DNA of 64,000 nt from JAAXIE01 sp965263155 (GTDB lineage Bacteria > Chloroflexota > Dehalococcoidia > Lucifugimonadales > JAAXIE01): contig OZ253586.1 of the NCBI GenBank assembly GCA_965263155.1, positions 3,100,001 to 3,164,000 on the forward strand. Reading direction: 5' to 3'. Positions 50,398-59,471 of this stretch are shown here, piece after piece. Every line of letters starts with the position of its first letter. Within the stretch, counting starts at the first letter, position 1. The notes under the pieces are model-generated. The model saw only the letters and a program-made list of their open reading frames with translations, had not been told where the DNA came from and did not search any database. The translations under genes and the position numbers were made by a program.

Positions 50398-50853
50398 ATG
50401 CCACGAGTAAACAAGGTTGGACATGTAGTTCTCAACGTGAAGGATGTTGACGAGGCAATCAAGTTCTACACCGATGCCCTTGGCATGGAGCTGATGTCTC
50501 ACAACACGGAGAGGCACATGGCCTTTCTCTCCTTTGGCAACCAGCACCACGATATCGCTGTGTTCAAGGCCCCAGTGGGCGCTGAGCAGGGTGTGCTCGG
50601 CCTGAACCACATCGCCATGCAGATTGAGGGCGGCGAAGAAGAGCTAAAGCAGCTATATGGTCGCCTGCTGAACGCTGGCGCGACCATCGACCACACGACC
50701 GATCATGCGCTGACCCGCAGCGTCTACTTCTTCGACCCCGACGGCAACCGCTTGGAGATCTTCTGCGAGATGATGACGGAGGAAGAGGGCAAGAACTACA
50801 TGCGGGAGACCGGAGGCACGGCCAAGCCTCTGGAGCTGGAAGCCGTTCGCTAG
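50398..50853 (+). CDS. VOC-family protein, tandem copy 2
   Basis: 151 residues, same layout as copy 1: VNKVGHVVLNVKDVDEAIKF, MSHNTERHMAFLSFGNQHHD, GLNHIAMQIEGGEEELKQLY and GNRLEIFCEMM. His, His and Glu ligands kept. The two copies differ mainly in the C-terminal 30 residues and in surface positions. GGGAGGA ribosome-binding site. It ends 130 nt before comEC. Confidence 0.87.
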   Translation: MPRVNKVGHVVLNVKDVDEAIKFYTDALGMELMSHNTERHMAFLSFGNQHHDIAVFKAPVGAEQGVLGLNHIAMQIEGGEEELKQLYGRLLNAGATIDHTTDHALTRSVYFFDPDGNRLEIFCEMMTEEEGKNYMRETGGTAKPLELEAVR

Positions 50854-50983
50854 AACGCCCCGTCATCAGACAATCGGCAAGCGGGCTTGTCTCCCAACCC
50901 GCCATTCCCACGGGATGGCTTGGTGCGGAGGCGGGCCCGCTTCCTTTTGGCTTTCCTGAGCCACTTCTCACAGGCCGGTCTTC

Positions 50984-53446
50984 ATGGCCCTAGTCACCTT
51001 GGCTCTAGCTTGGATTGCTGGTCTGCTGGTCGGCATCTACCTCGATATCCCGCTGTTAGCCCTAGGCCTGTTCCTGCTGGCCGCGGCCATGCTGATTCCG
51101 CTGCTGCGCAGGTCCGGCTGGTCGCTGCCCATAGCCTTGGCAGGGCTGGTTCTCCTGTTGGGCCTGCTGCGTGTCGAATTAGGTCCCTCCCCTCAAGCCA
51201 CAATCGCGCCCAGCGGCCAAGTCGCGCTCAGAGGGACGATAGTCAGCAGCCCCGAGCTCGCCGGGGCTTCCGAGCAGTTCGTCTTCCAGGCTGACAGCAT
51301 CGGCTACGGCGCCAGCCACGGCATCGACGATGAAGCCCCGGGATGGGAACCCTTCGATGGCAAGGCGGTCGTCGTCGCCCGCCCGTCCGCTGCTTTGGTA
51401 CAGGTCCGTGAGCGCCCCTACTTCCGCTACGGCGACGGGTTGCTGCTGCGGGGTTGGCTGGAGAAAGCCCGTGCCTTTGGCGATTTCGACTACCCCGCAT
51501 ACTTGGAACGTCAGGGCATCTCCCACACCCTCGCCTTCCCCGAAGTCGAGTTCCTAGGCGAGGGCAAGGGACACCCGTTGAGGGCTTGGCTCCACGACCT
51601 AAGGCGGGGCGCCGCTTCACGTCTTGACGCTGTCTTGCCACAGACGCAGTCCGCCTTGGCCCAAGCCCTGCTGCTGGGCAAGCGCGATGCCCTGTCCCAA
51701 GAAATACGGGAGGACTTCCGCGCCAGTGGCACGTCGCACCTGCTTGCGGTTTCGGGGCTCCATGTCGGCGTCGTCCTGTTTCTCACTCTCGGAGCCAGCG
51801 CATTTGCGATAGGGCGGCGACGCCAGATATACCTGCTCATCCCACTGGCAACGGTGTGGGTTTACGCCGCCCTGACAGGCATGGGCCCACCGGTGGAGCG
51901 GGCCGCGATCATGGCCACAGTCTACTTGTGTGCCGTGGCCATCGGCCGGCCACGCAGCCACCTGCCCGCCATATTGCTGGCGGCAGCAGTGATGGCCGGG
52001 CTGGGGCCGCAGGCCCTGCTACAAGTCTCCTTCCAACTGAGCTTCGCCGCCGTGGCTGGCATCGCACTGATTTTGCCTTGGGCGAGGGACCAGCGGCCCG
52101 GAGACCCACATAGTGGCATCTGGTCCGCGGTGTACCACCACATCCGCGGCGGGTTGATAGTCTCAGTCGCCGCTACTCTCGCCACCCTACCCTTGGTGGC
52201 CTTCAATTTCCATCAAGTTCCTACACTGGGCATACCCACCACCATCCTTGCGCTGCCAGCCATTCCCTTCCTGCTGGGAGGCTCTGCCCTAGCCTTGGCC
52301 GCCGACCTAGGCTACGCGCCCCTAGGCGAAGCCATCGGCTGGTACACTTGGATACCGCTGACCTACACGCTCGAATTGGTGGGGCTAGTGGCGCGCGTCC
52401 CCGGCTCCACCTTCGCCGTTCCGGGCATACCAATCGTCTTGGTCGTCGTTTACTACATGGGCCTGGTCCTGATGGTGACGTCCCCTCGCTGGCTGCGCTC
52501 CATCGGAGCATGGTTCCGTAGTAGGCGCACCGCGAGCCCGTCTCAACAACCCGATGCCTCCGGACCCCCGGCGTCCCCCGCTTACTTCCCGGCCGTGGCC
52601 CGCGCTGCACTGGTCGTGCTGGTGGCGTCCGTAGCCGTGCTGCTGTGGGCCAGAATCTTGAGCGGTGGAGATGGCCGGCTGCACGTCACCTTCTTGGACG
52701 TTGGGCAAGGTGACTCCATCCTCATCGAGAGTCCCAGAGGCAAACGGGTCCTCGTGGACGGCGGCCCCGCAGCTCGGGCTGCTCTGCGTCACTTGGATGA
52801 CCGCTCAGGCTTCTGGGAGCGGGACCTCGACCTGATAGTGCTGACCCACGGCGACGAGGACCACTTCGCAGGGCTGGTGGAGGTGGTGCGACGCTACACA
52901 GTGGGAGGCGTCATACAGGGAGGCTTCGCCTCCGAAAGCCCTCTCTACGCAGGGTGGGAGAAGGTGCTAGAAGACAAGGCGATCACTACCCTGCCAGCCC
53001 TTCAAGGCCAAAGCATCAACTTGGGCGAGCCGCTGGGTTTAGATGTTCTCCACCCGCCACAGGGCTATGGACTGGGCAGCCGCAACAACAGCGGGGCCGT
53101 ACTGAGGCTTGCCTACGGCGAGGTCAGCTTTCTGCTAACCGCCGACATCGAGGCCGAAGCTGAGGCCGAGCTGCTGCGGGGGTACGCAAGCTTGGATTCC
53201 ACCGTCCTCAAGGTAGCGCACCACGGGAGCAACACCTCCAGCACCCGCGCCTTTCTTCGCTCGGTGAGCCCCGGCATCGCCGTGGTCTCAGCTGGCGAGA
53301 ACAACCCTTTCGGGCACCCGTCCCCGCTTGCCATGGCCCGGCTGGAGGAAACGCTTCCCCGCGAACGCATACTCTCAACCGCCGAGCGAGGCAGCATCAG
53401 GCTCTCCACCGATGGGCAGACCCTCTGGCTTCACACCGACCGCTAG
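50984..53446 (+). CDS. comEC: ComEC/Rec2 DNA-uptake channel
   Basis: 820 residues. N-terminal spans and an OB-like DUF4131 domain (about 20-200), the competence membrane domain (220-480) with HLLAVSGLHVGVVLFLTLG and TGMGPPVERAAIMATVYLC, and a C-terminal metallo-beta-lactamase domain (560-820) starting VTFLDVGQGDSILI with THGDEDHFAGL and VAHHGSNTS. It passes one DNA strand across the membrane while the other is degraded. With comEA it implies natural transformability. Complete and unbroken. Confidence 0.93.
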   Translation: MALVTLALAWIAGLLVGIYLDIPLLALGLFLLAAAMLIPLLRRSGWSLPIALAGLVLLLGLLRVELGPSPQATIAPSGQVALRGTIVSSPELAGASEQFVFQADSIGYGASHGIDDEAPGWEPFDGKAVVVARPSAALVQVRERPYFRYGDGLLLRGWLEKARAFGDFDYPAYLERQGISHTLAFPEVEFLGEGKGHPLRAWLHDLRRGAASRLDAVLPQTQSALAQALLLGKRDALSQEIREDFRASGTSHLLAVSGLHVGVVLFLTLGASAFAIGRRRQIYLLIPLATVWVYAALTGMGPPVERAAIMATVYLCAVAIGRPRSHLPAILLAAAVMAGLGPQALLQVSFQLSFAAVAGIALILPWARDQRPGDPHSGIWSAVYHHIRGGLIVSVAATLATLPLVAFNFHQVPTLGIPTTILALPAIPFLLGGSALALAADLGYAPLGEAIGWYTWIPLTYTLELVGLVARVPGSTFAVPGIPIVLVVVYYMGLVLMVTSPRWLRSIGAWFRSRRTASPSQQPDASGPPASPAYFPAVARAALVVLVASVAVLLWARILSGGDGRLHVTFLDVGQGDSILIESPRGKRVLVDGGPAARAALRHLDDRSGFWERDLDLIVLTHGDEDHFAGLVEVVRRYTVGGVIQGGFASESPLYAGWEKVLEDKAITTLPALQGQSINLGEPLGLDVLHPPQGYGLGSRNNSGAVLRLAYGEVSFLLTADIEAEAEAELLRGYASLDSTVLKVAHHGSNTSSTRAFLRSVSPGIAVVSAGENNPFGHPSPLAMARLEETLPRERILSTAERGSIRLSTDGQTLWLHTDR

Positions 53447-53662
53447 CCGCATCGCTACCCCTCCCGCAATTACTATGCCGAACCCGGAGCCTTGAGCCAG
53501 CAGGCGCAATCGCCGTCCCCACGAAGAGAGACCTTCGCATAGCTCCTTCCCTCTTGAAAGGGGAAAGGAGGAAGGTTGGGATGGGGCGATGAGCCCTTCC
53601 GGGTATACTCTAGCCAGTACACCACCTAGGGGAGGCAGAACTGTTCATGAAGACTGACAAAT

Positions 53663-54382
53663 ATGAGAGCTGACGGGCGCGCCAATAAAGAGATTCGCCC
53701 CTTGAACCTGCATCCGGGTTATCAGGCTTTCGCCGAGGGTTCCGCCCTAATGGAGATGGGCATGACCCGTGTCGTGTGCGCCGCCTCAGTTGAAGAGCGC
53801 GTACCGCCATTCCTCCGGGGAGCCGGAATGGGGTGGGTCACCGCTGAGTACGCCATGCTACCCCGCTCCACTCTCACTCGCAGCCAACGCGAGACGACAG
53901 TCCGAGGTCGGTCCGCCGAGATTCAGCGCATGATCGGGCGCAGCCTGCGCGCCATCACCGACAGGGCCGCCCTCGGCGAGCGCACTATCCACATCGACTG
54001 CGACGTGCTCCAAGCCGACGGAGGCACACGCACCGCAGCCGTCAACGGGGCCTATGTGGCGCTGCACCTAGCTTGCCGCACTCTCATCAAGGGCAGGGTC
54101 ATCAACCAGCCCCCGCCACTCATTGCAGCAGTCGCAGCCGTCAGCGTCGGACTCATCGAAGGCGATCTCCTCCTCGACCTCACGTACGCCGAAGACCAGT
54201 TGGCTCAAGTCGACTTCACCGCCGTCATGACCAGCCAAGGCGACATTGTCGAAGTCCACGGCGCCACCGAAGGCGTCCCGTTCTCTCAAGACCTACTCCC
54301 CCGTGTGGTCGCACTCGCTCAGGAAGGGCTGGAACCCGTATTCAAGATGCAGCGGGAGGCGGTTGCGGGGGTAGGGGTCTAG
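53663..54382 (+). CDS. rph: Ribonuclease PH
   Basis: 239 residues. MRADGRANKEIRPLNLHPGY opens the phosphorolytic fold; the phosphate-binding TRSQRETTVRGRS and the catalytic region DCDVLQADGGTRTAAVNGAY are intact. It trims tRNA 3' ends using phosphate and forms hexamers. Upstream, 53447-53662 holds a C/T- and G/A-rich imperfect hairpin near 53550-53577 and a TATACT at 53604-53609 that may be its -10. Confidence 0.95.
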   Translation: MRADGRANKEIRPLNLHPGYQAFAEGSALMEMGMTRVVCAASVEERVPPFLRGAGMGWVTAEYAMLPRSTLTRSQRETTVRGRSAEIQRMIGRSLRAITDRAALGERTIHIDCDVLQADGGTRTAAVNGAYVALHLACRTLIKGRVINQPPPLIAAVAAVSVGLIEGDLLLDLTYAEDQLAQVDFTAVMTSQGDIVEVHGATEGVPFSQDLLPRVVALAQEGLEPVFKMQREAVAGVGV

Positions 54383-54436
54383 ACGGCAATAGTGCTTCGC
54401 GTGTGCTAATATCCTTGCGCTAAGGGGGTGCATCGG

Positions 54437-54700
54437 ATGGATCAACTTACGGTCACGGGACTAGGCAATGAGCTTTACGCGACATTGGATAAGCTGGCCA
54501 AGAGTGAGGGCATCTCGCTGAACGAAGCTGCCCTCAAACTACTCAGAAGCGGAGCAGCCTCGGCGGAAGTCAGGGAGCACTCCGAGAAGGTAGGTTCTTC
54601 ATTCGACCATCTCATAGGACTTTGGACAGACCAAGAGGCGGATGAATTCGATGCCGCCCTGCACGACATGGAAATCATTGACGAGTCGATTTGGCAATGA
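54437..54700 (+). CDS. VapB-like antitoxin
   Basis: 87 residues. The N-terminus MDQLTVTGLGNELYATLDKL resembles a ribbon-helix-helix DNA-binding strand and helix, followed by SEGISLNEAALKLLRSGA; the acidic C-terminus (TDQEADEFDAALHDME) would wrap the toxin. ATG at 54437, with GGGGGTG upstream. Its TGA overlaps the toxin ATG by 4 nt, the standard vapBC arrangement. Confidence 0.78.
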   Translation: MDQLTVTGLGNELYATLDKLAKSEGISLNEAALKLLRSGAASAEVREHSEKVGSSFDHLIGLWTDQEADEFDAALHDMEIIDESIWQ

Positions 54701-55093
54701 GGAGCCTGCTGACTCCAATGCCTACTCACTTCTAATGCGTGGCAATCAGCGAATTGGGCAGCTCGTAGGCGGGGCCGATGAGGTACTGTTCTCAGTCGTT
54801 GTGATCGGCGAGTTGATGTACGGATTTCGACAAGGCTCTCGCTTTGAGCGAAACATGGCAATACTGCGACTGTTCCTGGATAACCCTCGCACATCGTTAG
54901 TGCCCGTGGGGTCTGCACGGTAGACCATTATTCGAGGATAGCAGCGTCCCTAAGAGCACAGGGAAGGCCTATTCCAACAAACGACATATGGGTCGCCGCA
55001 CATGCGATGGAGACAGGCGCCGATCTGATATCAGACGATAGGCACTTTGAGCACGTAGAAGGCATCATGTGGACTCGGATCACGGCCCTCTAG
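54697..55093 (+). pseudogene. VapC PIN-domain toxin broken by two frameshifts
   Basis: ATG at 54697 gives MRSLL. The sense then moves to another frame as DSNAYSLLMRGNQRIGQLVG to NPRTSLVPVG near 54907, and after a GGGG run (54908-54911) back to another frame as VCTVDHYSRIAASLRAQGRP, then NDIWVAAHAMETGADLISDD and RHFEHVEGI to a stop at 55091. All four PIN acidic positions survive in the pieces (DSNAY, GELMYG, NDIW, SDDRHF). Each shift equals one missing base. As it stands no toxin is made. Confidence 0.8.
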
Positions 55094-55136
55094 ACCACAC
55101 AACTCACCACCTTCCGGCTTAGGGCATCCCACTCCC

Positions 55137-58100
55137 CTACACCCTTCGCACCGCCAACACCACCTCCGCCCCCTCCACCTTCAGCTTTTCCGTAGCGGTG
55201 CCCTCTGGCGCAGCACCCTCAACCAACTCATCGGATAAAGTTTCCTGCTGGATATAGGGAGCGTAGTCATTCATGACCCTGCGCACTTCGTCCAACCCCT
55301 CGCCGCCGTAGAACGCGGTGATTCGGTCGGTCAACTCGAAGCCGGCAGAGCGTCGGAGGTTCTGAATGCGGTGCACCACCTCCCGCGCTGTGCCCTCGTC
55401 CTTCAACTCAGCGGTGAGGGTGGTGTCGATGGCCACCATCCACGCTTGGTCCAAGGCCACCGAGTAGTGGTGCTCTGTGCCCTCAACGCCTTCGCCGTCA
55501 GAGGGCGGCCAAGCGACAGACACCACGCCCTCCAACTGGTCCCCTAACTGGGCACGGGCGGCCTGCACCATCTCCGACGGGCCGAAGGAGACGTCGCAGG
55601 CTTTGACGTTCAGCTCGTCCAGTAGTTGCGGGCCGATGAGTTGCAACGCGCCCTCATCTCCCGACTGCCACGGGCCAATCACCACTTGGGGCAAAGGCTG
55701 GCGCACCTTGATGCCCGACTTGGCGCGGGCGCTGCGTCCCAAACTGGCCAGCCGCATGGCTAGACGCGTGTGCTCCACCAAGGGCTGGTCGATTAGCTCG
55801 GCATTGACCTCTGGGAACAGGGCTAGGTGGACGCTGGCGGCGGAGTCGGGGTATGCCGACCGCTCTAGGTTCTGGTACATCTCCTCGGCCACGAAGGGGG
55901 TGTAAGGAGCGAGCAGACGCCCCAGCGCGGTGAGGCAGCGGTAGAGAGTGGCGTAGGCGTCCAGCTTATCTTGGTCGCCCGATGCATCAGCAGCGCTTTT
56001 CCAGAAGCGCCGACGGCTGCGTCGCACGTACCAGTTGGACAGTCTGTCTACGAACTCTTGGATGCGCCTGCCACCACTGGTGGGGTCGTACTCCTCGAAG
56101 GACTGGGTAACCTCGCCCACCAGCACATTCAACTCCGACAGCACCCACCGGTCCAACTCCGCCCGCGGCTTCCAGTCGGCAGGGACTTGGTCTGGGTGAA
56201 AGTCGTCCAGCGAGGCATAGGTGGTGAAGAAGGAGTAGACGTTCCACATCGTCAGCAGAAAGCGTCGTACCACTTCGTTCACCAGCGAGTCAGAGAAGCG
56301 GCGTGGCTCGCCCGGTTGGGACGCCGTGAACAGGTACCAGCGAGTGGCATCGGCCCCGTGAGCGTCGATCACGCTCCAAGGGTCCACCACGTTGCCGGTG
56401 TGCTTGCTCATCTTGTGGCCCTTGTCGTCCAGTATCAGGCCCAAGCAAATGACATTGCGGAAGCATGGGTCATCTGTCAGCAAGGTGGACAGGGCGTGGA
56501 GACTGTAAAACCAGCCACGGGTCTGGTCTACCGCCTCGCAGATGTAGTCTGCGGGAAGCCTGCCGTCCAATTTCAGCTGCTCCGTGGTCGCGTCGTGGGG
56601 CACATGCCACTGGGAGAAAGGCATGGCCCCTGAATCGAACCACGCATCCAACACCTCGGGGGAACGGTGCATCGTATGGTTGCACCGGGGACAAGAGATG
56701 GTGATTTCGTCCACGTAGGGGCGGTGCAGGTCGAGGTCGTCCAGTTCCGCCCCCTTCCACGACCTCTCGGCGAGCTCGGCCACGCTGCCGATGCACTCGT
56801 CGTGGCCACAGCCCTCGCAATGCCAGATGGGGATGGGTGTGCCCCAATAGCGCTCCCGCGATACCGCCCAGTCCACGTTGTTGCGCAGCCACTCGCCAAA
56901 GCGCCCCTCGCGGATGTAGGCGGGGTTCCAGTGTATCTCGCTGTTGCCGCTGACCAGCCGGTCTTTCACTGCCGTGGTGCGTATGTACCACGAAGTCTTG
57001 GCGTAATAGAGCAGTGGCGTGTTGCAGCGCCAGCAGAAGGGGTAGGTGTGGCGATAGACCTCGCGCCGGTGCAGGAGTCCACGGTCGGCAAGGTCGGCCA
57101 TGATGTCCTCGTCGGCCTCTTTGACAAACTTGCCGGCAAAGGGGTAGGTCCCGATTACGTTGCCCAGCAGGTCCACGTTCTGCACGAAATTCAATTGCTC
57201 TTGACGCCCAACACCCAAGTCCTCGTCGCCAAAGGCAGGGGCGATGTGTACGATGCCCGTCCCATCCTCCATGGAGACGAAATCGGCAGCGATGACTCTT
57301 GGCTGGAAGTCCGAGGTCCGCTCCAGCAGACCTCGCTCCGAGAAACCGCTAATGTCCATGCCGTACACATGGGGGTCATACAGAGGCTCGTAGGAAAGGG
57401 CGACCAACTCTCTGCCAGCAAAGGTATCAAGTAACGTGTAGGGCTCTCGCACTGCCGCCTCCAACAGTGCCGATGCGAGTACCAGCCGCTCGCCGCTTTC
57501 TAATAGCACCGAGCTGTACTCGGCGTCTGCGTCCACGGCCAGTGCGGTATTTCCGGGCAGCGTCCAAGGTGTGGTGGTCCAAGCTAGGAAATGGACATCA
57601 CCGTACGACGTAAGCCTACCATGCGAGTTACTGAAAGCGTCGGCGGCCCGTCGCGTGGCATCCCAGCCGTTCAGGCGAAACTTGATGAACACCGAGGGGT
57701 CGGGGGTGTCTTCCTCGTAGCCTAGGGCCACCTCGTGGGAGCTGAGGCTGGTTACGCAACGGGGACAGTGAGGCGTACCCTTCATGTCTTGGTACACCAG
57801 CCCCTTGTCCCAGAGCTGCTTGATGATCCACCAGCCAGTCTCGATATAGGAGTTGTGCAGGGTGACATATGGGTCGTCCATGTCCACCCAGAAAGCGACC
57901 CGTTCGGTCATGCGCTCCCACTCGCGGACGTACCGGAACACGCTTTCTCGACAGCGGCGGTTGAACTCCTCAATGCCATAGCTTTCGATCTCACGCTTGG
58001 TGGTGAGACCCAACTCCCGCTCGACCTCCAACTCCACCGGCAGGCCGTGGGTGTCCCATCCGCCTTTGCGAAGGCACTGGAAACCCTTCATGGTCTTGTA

Positions 58101-58310
58101 GCGGCAGATGATGTCCTTGAACACCCGTGCCAGCACATGATGAATGCCGGGCATGCCGTTGGCAGTGGGAGGGCCCTCATAGAGCATGAAGCGGGGACCG
58201 CCCTCCCTCTCCCTCTCGGTACGGCGGAAGATATCCTCGTCTTTCCAGAACTGCAGAACACCCTCCTCCATCTGGGGAAAGCTGACTCTGCTGGACACTG
58301 GTTTGAACAT
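55137..58310 (-). CDS. ileS: Isoleucyl-tRNA synthetase, type 2
   Basis: 1057 residues. The class I HIGH-type motif is ANGMPGIHHVLARVFKD (GIHH at 55-58) and the KMSKS motif is GHKMSKHTGN near 632. The CP1 editing domain (about 190-390) and a long C-terminal anticodon/tail region are present. The sequence style (PPTANGMPGIHH, KMSKH) is that of the eukaryote-like IleRS2 clade, which is intrinsically resistant to mupirocin; no C-terminal zinc cluster of IleRS1 is seen. Upstream, TTGACA at 58367-58372 (minus-strand reading) may be its -35. No T-box leader found. Confidence 0.94.
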   Translation of the reverse strand: MFKPVSSRVSFPQMEEGVLQFWKDEDIFRRTEREREGGPRFMLYEGPPTANGMPGIHHVLARVFKDIICRYKTMKGFQCLRKGGWDTHGLPVELEVERELGLTTKREIESYGIEEFNRRCRESVFRYVREWERMTERVAFWVDMDDPYVTLHNSYIETGWWIIKQLWDKGLVYQDMKGTPHCPRCVTSLSSHEVALGYEEDTPDPSVFIKFRLNGWDATRRAADAFSNSHGRLTSYGDVHFLAWTTTPWTLPGNTALAVDADAEYSSVLLESGERLVLASALLEAAVREPYTLLDTFAGRELVALSYEPLYDPHVYGMDISGFSERGLLERTSDFQPRVIAADFVSMEDGTGIVHIAPAFGDEDLGVGRQEQLNFVQNVDLLGNVIGTYPFAGKFVKEADEDIMADLADRGLLHRREVYRHTYPFCWRCNTPLLYYAKTSWYIRTTAVKDRLVSGNSEIHWNPAYIREGRFGEWLRNNVDWAVSRERYWGTPIPIWHCEGCGHDECIGSVAELAERSWKGAELDDLDLHRPYVDEITISCPRCNHTMHRSPEVLDAWFDSGAMPFSQWHVPHDATTEQLKLDGRLPADYICEAVDQTRGWFYSLHALSTLLTDDPCFRNVICLGLILDDKGHKMSKHTGNVVDPWSVIDAHGADATRWYLFTASQPGEPRRFSDSLVNEVVRRFLLTMWNVYSFFTTYASLDDFHPDQVPADWKPRAELDRWVLSELNVLVGEVTQSFEEYDPTSGGRRIQEFVDRLSNWYVRRSRRRFWKSAADASGDQDKLDAYATLYRCLTALGRLLAPYTPFVAEEMYQNLERSAYPDSAASVHLALFPEVNAELIDQPLVEHTRLAMRLASLGRSARAKSGIKVRQPLPQVVIGPWQSGDEGALQLIGPQLLDELNVKACDVSFGPSEMVQAARAQLGDQLEGVVSVAWPPSDGEGVEGTEHHYSVALDQAWMVAIDTTLTAELKDEGTAREVVHRIQNLRRSAGFELTDRITAFYGGEGLDEVRRVMNDYAPYIQQETLSDELVEGAAPEGTATEKLKVEGAEVVLAVRRV

Positions 58311-58365
58311 GCAAGACCTCAGGGTTAAATCGTTGGGAAAGCGTATCTGACCCCCCGACAGGGTG

Positions 58366-58511
58366 TCAACTGAACTGTTCGGGCTTGATGGACAGTACCG
58401 CCTCCACGGGAATGACCGGGTCAGTCGTCGGCTGTGCGCTTGGTGCTATCTTCATGGCAATGATGGTGAAAGGCGTCTTGCCTAATCCAGAATAGTTGCT
58501 GAGCCACAGCC
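58366..58511 (-). pseudogene. Start-less coding fragment downstream of tlyA
   Basis: After tlyA ends, a different frame reads LWLSNYSGLGKTPFTIIAMK, then IAPSAQPTTDPVIPVEAVLS and IKPEQF to a TGA at 58366. The composition is protein-like, but no start codon or ribosome-binding site precedes it. It may be the tail of a lost gene. Its last bases overlap the likely ileS -35. Confidence 0.3.
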
Positions 58512-59270
58512 CTACCCTTCCGGCTTTATCAGCAGCAGGAAGAACTCGCGGTTGCCTGCGTCGCCCACGATGGGGGAGGCGGTGAGGCCGCACAGCCTCA
58601 GCCTGCTGTCCACGGCCCAAGTGATGACGCGGGCCAGTACGCGAGCGTGCACTTTCGGGTCCTTGATGACGCCTCCACGGGGCACCTCGCCACGCATCGC
58701 CTCGAACTGGGGTTTCACCAGCGCAACTATAGGCGCATTGGGGACCAAGTGCTCCAGCACGTTGGGCACTACCTTGGTCAGCGAGATGAAGGAGACGTCG
58801 ATGGTGGCAATGTTCGCCGTCGCACCCAGCTTGAAGGGGTAGTGGGCGTTCACCCCCTCTATCACCGTTACACGAGGGTCTTGGCGCAGCGAGTGCGCCA
58901 TCTGGCCGTGGCCCACATCCAAGGCCAGTACGGAGGCGGCACCCCGTTGTAGCAGACAGTCGGTGAAGCCTCCGGTGGATGCTCCCAAGTCCAAGGCCAC
59001 CATCCCCTGCACATCCACGCCGAAGTGGTGCAAGGCGTGAGCCAGCTTGACGCCTCCCCGACTGACGTAGGGCAGCCCGCCTTGGACCAGCAACTCCGCA
59101 TCGTCATCCAGCGCAGTGCCAGCCTTCAGCAGGCGCCCTGAAGGCACACGCACCAAGCCCGCCATGATCATGGCTTGGGCCTGCTCACGTGTAGGGGCCA
59201 GCCCCCGCTGCACCAGTAGCAGGTCTGCGCGGGTACGCTGGGTTTTTGCTTTGGCGCCTCGGCCCTTCAA
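58512..59270 (-). CDS. tlyA: TlyA-family rRNA methyltransferase
   Basis: 252 residues. An N-terminal S4 RNA-binding domain (RADLLLVQRGLAPTREQAQA, residues 14-35) is followed by an FtsJ-like methylase with the SAM motif VALDLGASTGGFTDCLLQRG (91-110) and DVSFISLTKVVPN near 165. TlyA 2'-O-methylates 16S and/or 23S rRNA and sets capreomycin sensitivity in mycobacteria. TTG start at 59270, two bases from the rpmH -35 element, so its promoter must overlap that of rpmH. Confidence 0.92.
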   Translation of the reverse strand: MKGRGAKAKTQRTRADLLLVQRGLAPTREQAQAMIMAGLVRVPSGRLLKAGTALDDDAELLVQGGLPYVSRGGVKLAHALHHFGVDVQGMVALDLGASTGGFTDCLLQRGAASVLALDVGHGQMAHSLRQDPRVTVIEGVNAHYPFKLGATANIATIDVSFISLTKVVPNVLEHLVPNAPIVALVKPQFEAMRGEVPRGGVIKDPKVHARVLARVITWAVDSRLRLCGLTASPIVGDAGNREFFLLLIKPEG

Positions 59271-59271
59271 A

Positions 59272-59300
59272 TTGACACTCCCATATATCGGAATTATAAT
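59272..59300 (+). promoter_or_regulatory. Consensus sigma70 promoter for rpmH
   Basis: TTGACA (59272-59277), exactly 17 nt, TATAAT (59295-59300): a perfect consensus, fitting a ribosomal-protein gene. On the opposite strand TATAAT also reads at 59298-59293, so tlyA may use an overlapping divergent -10. Confidence 0.8.
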
Positions 59301-59318
59301 CCCTAGCCGGGTGGTCTA

Positions 59319-59456
59319 ATGCCGAAACGTACTTATCAACCAAAAAAACGTCGCCGTCAGCGAGTCCACGGTTTCAGGGAGCGCATGAGCACCCCCGGAG
59401 GGCGAGCGGTTCTGCGTCGTCGCAGATTCAAGAGCCGCCAACGCCTCACGGTGTAG
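59319..59456 (+). CDS. rpmH: 50S ribosomal protein L34
   Basis: 45 residues: MPKRTYQPKKRRRQRVHGFR and then a RMSTPGGRAVLRRRRFKSRQ stretch, ending LTV. This matches the whole of L34, an extremely basic protein of the large subunit. It heads the conserved rpmH-rnpA-yidD-yidC-jag order. dnaA, often its divergent neighbour, is replaced here by tlyA. Confidence 0.95.
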   Translation: MPKRTYQPKKRRRQRVHGFRERMSTPGGRAVLRRRRFKSRQRLTV

Positions 59457-59471
59457 TCCGGCCACTCGCCC

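Noticed and set aside
58311..58500. T-box riboswitch before ileS
   Set aside because: No T-box sequence, specifier stem or terminator is visible in the leader.
59270..59320. Replication origin next to rpmH
   Set aside because: No dnaA, DnaA-box cluster or AT-rich unwinding region was seen; the cluster here adjoins tlyA and ileS.
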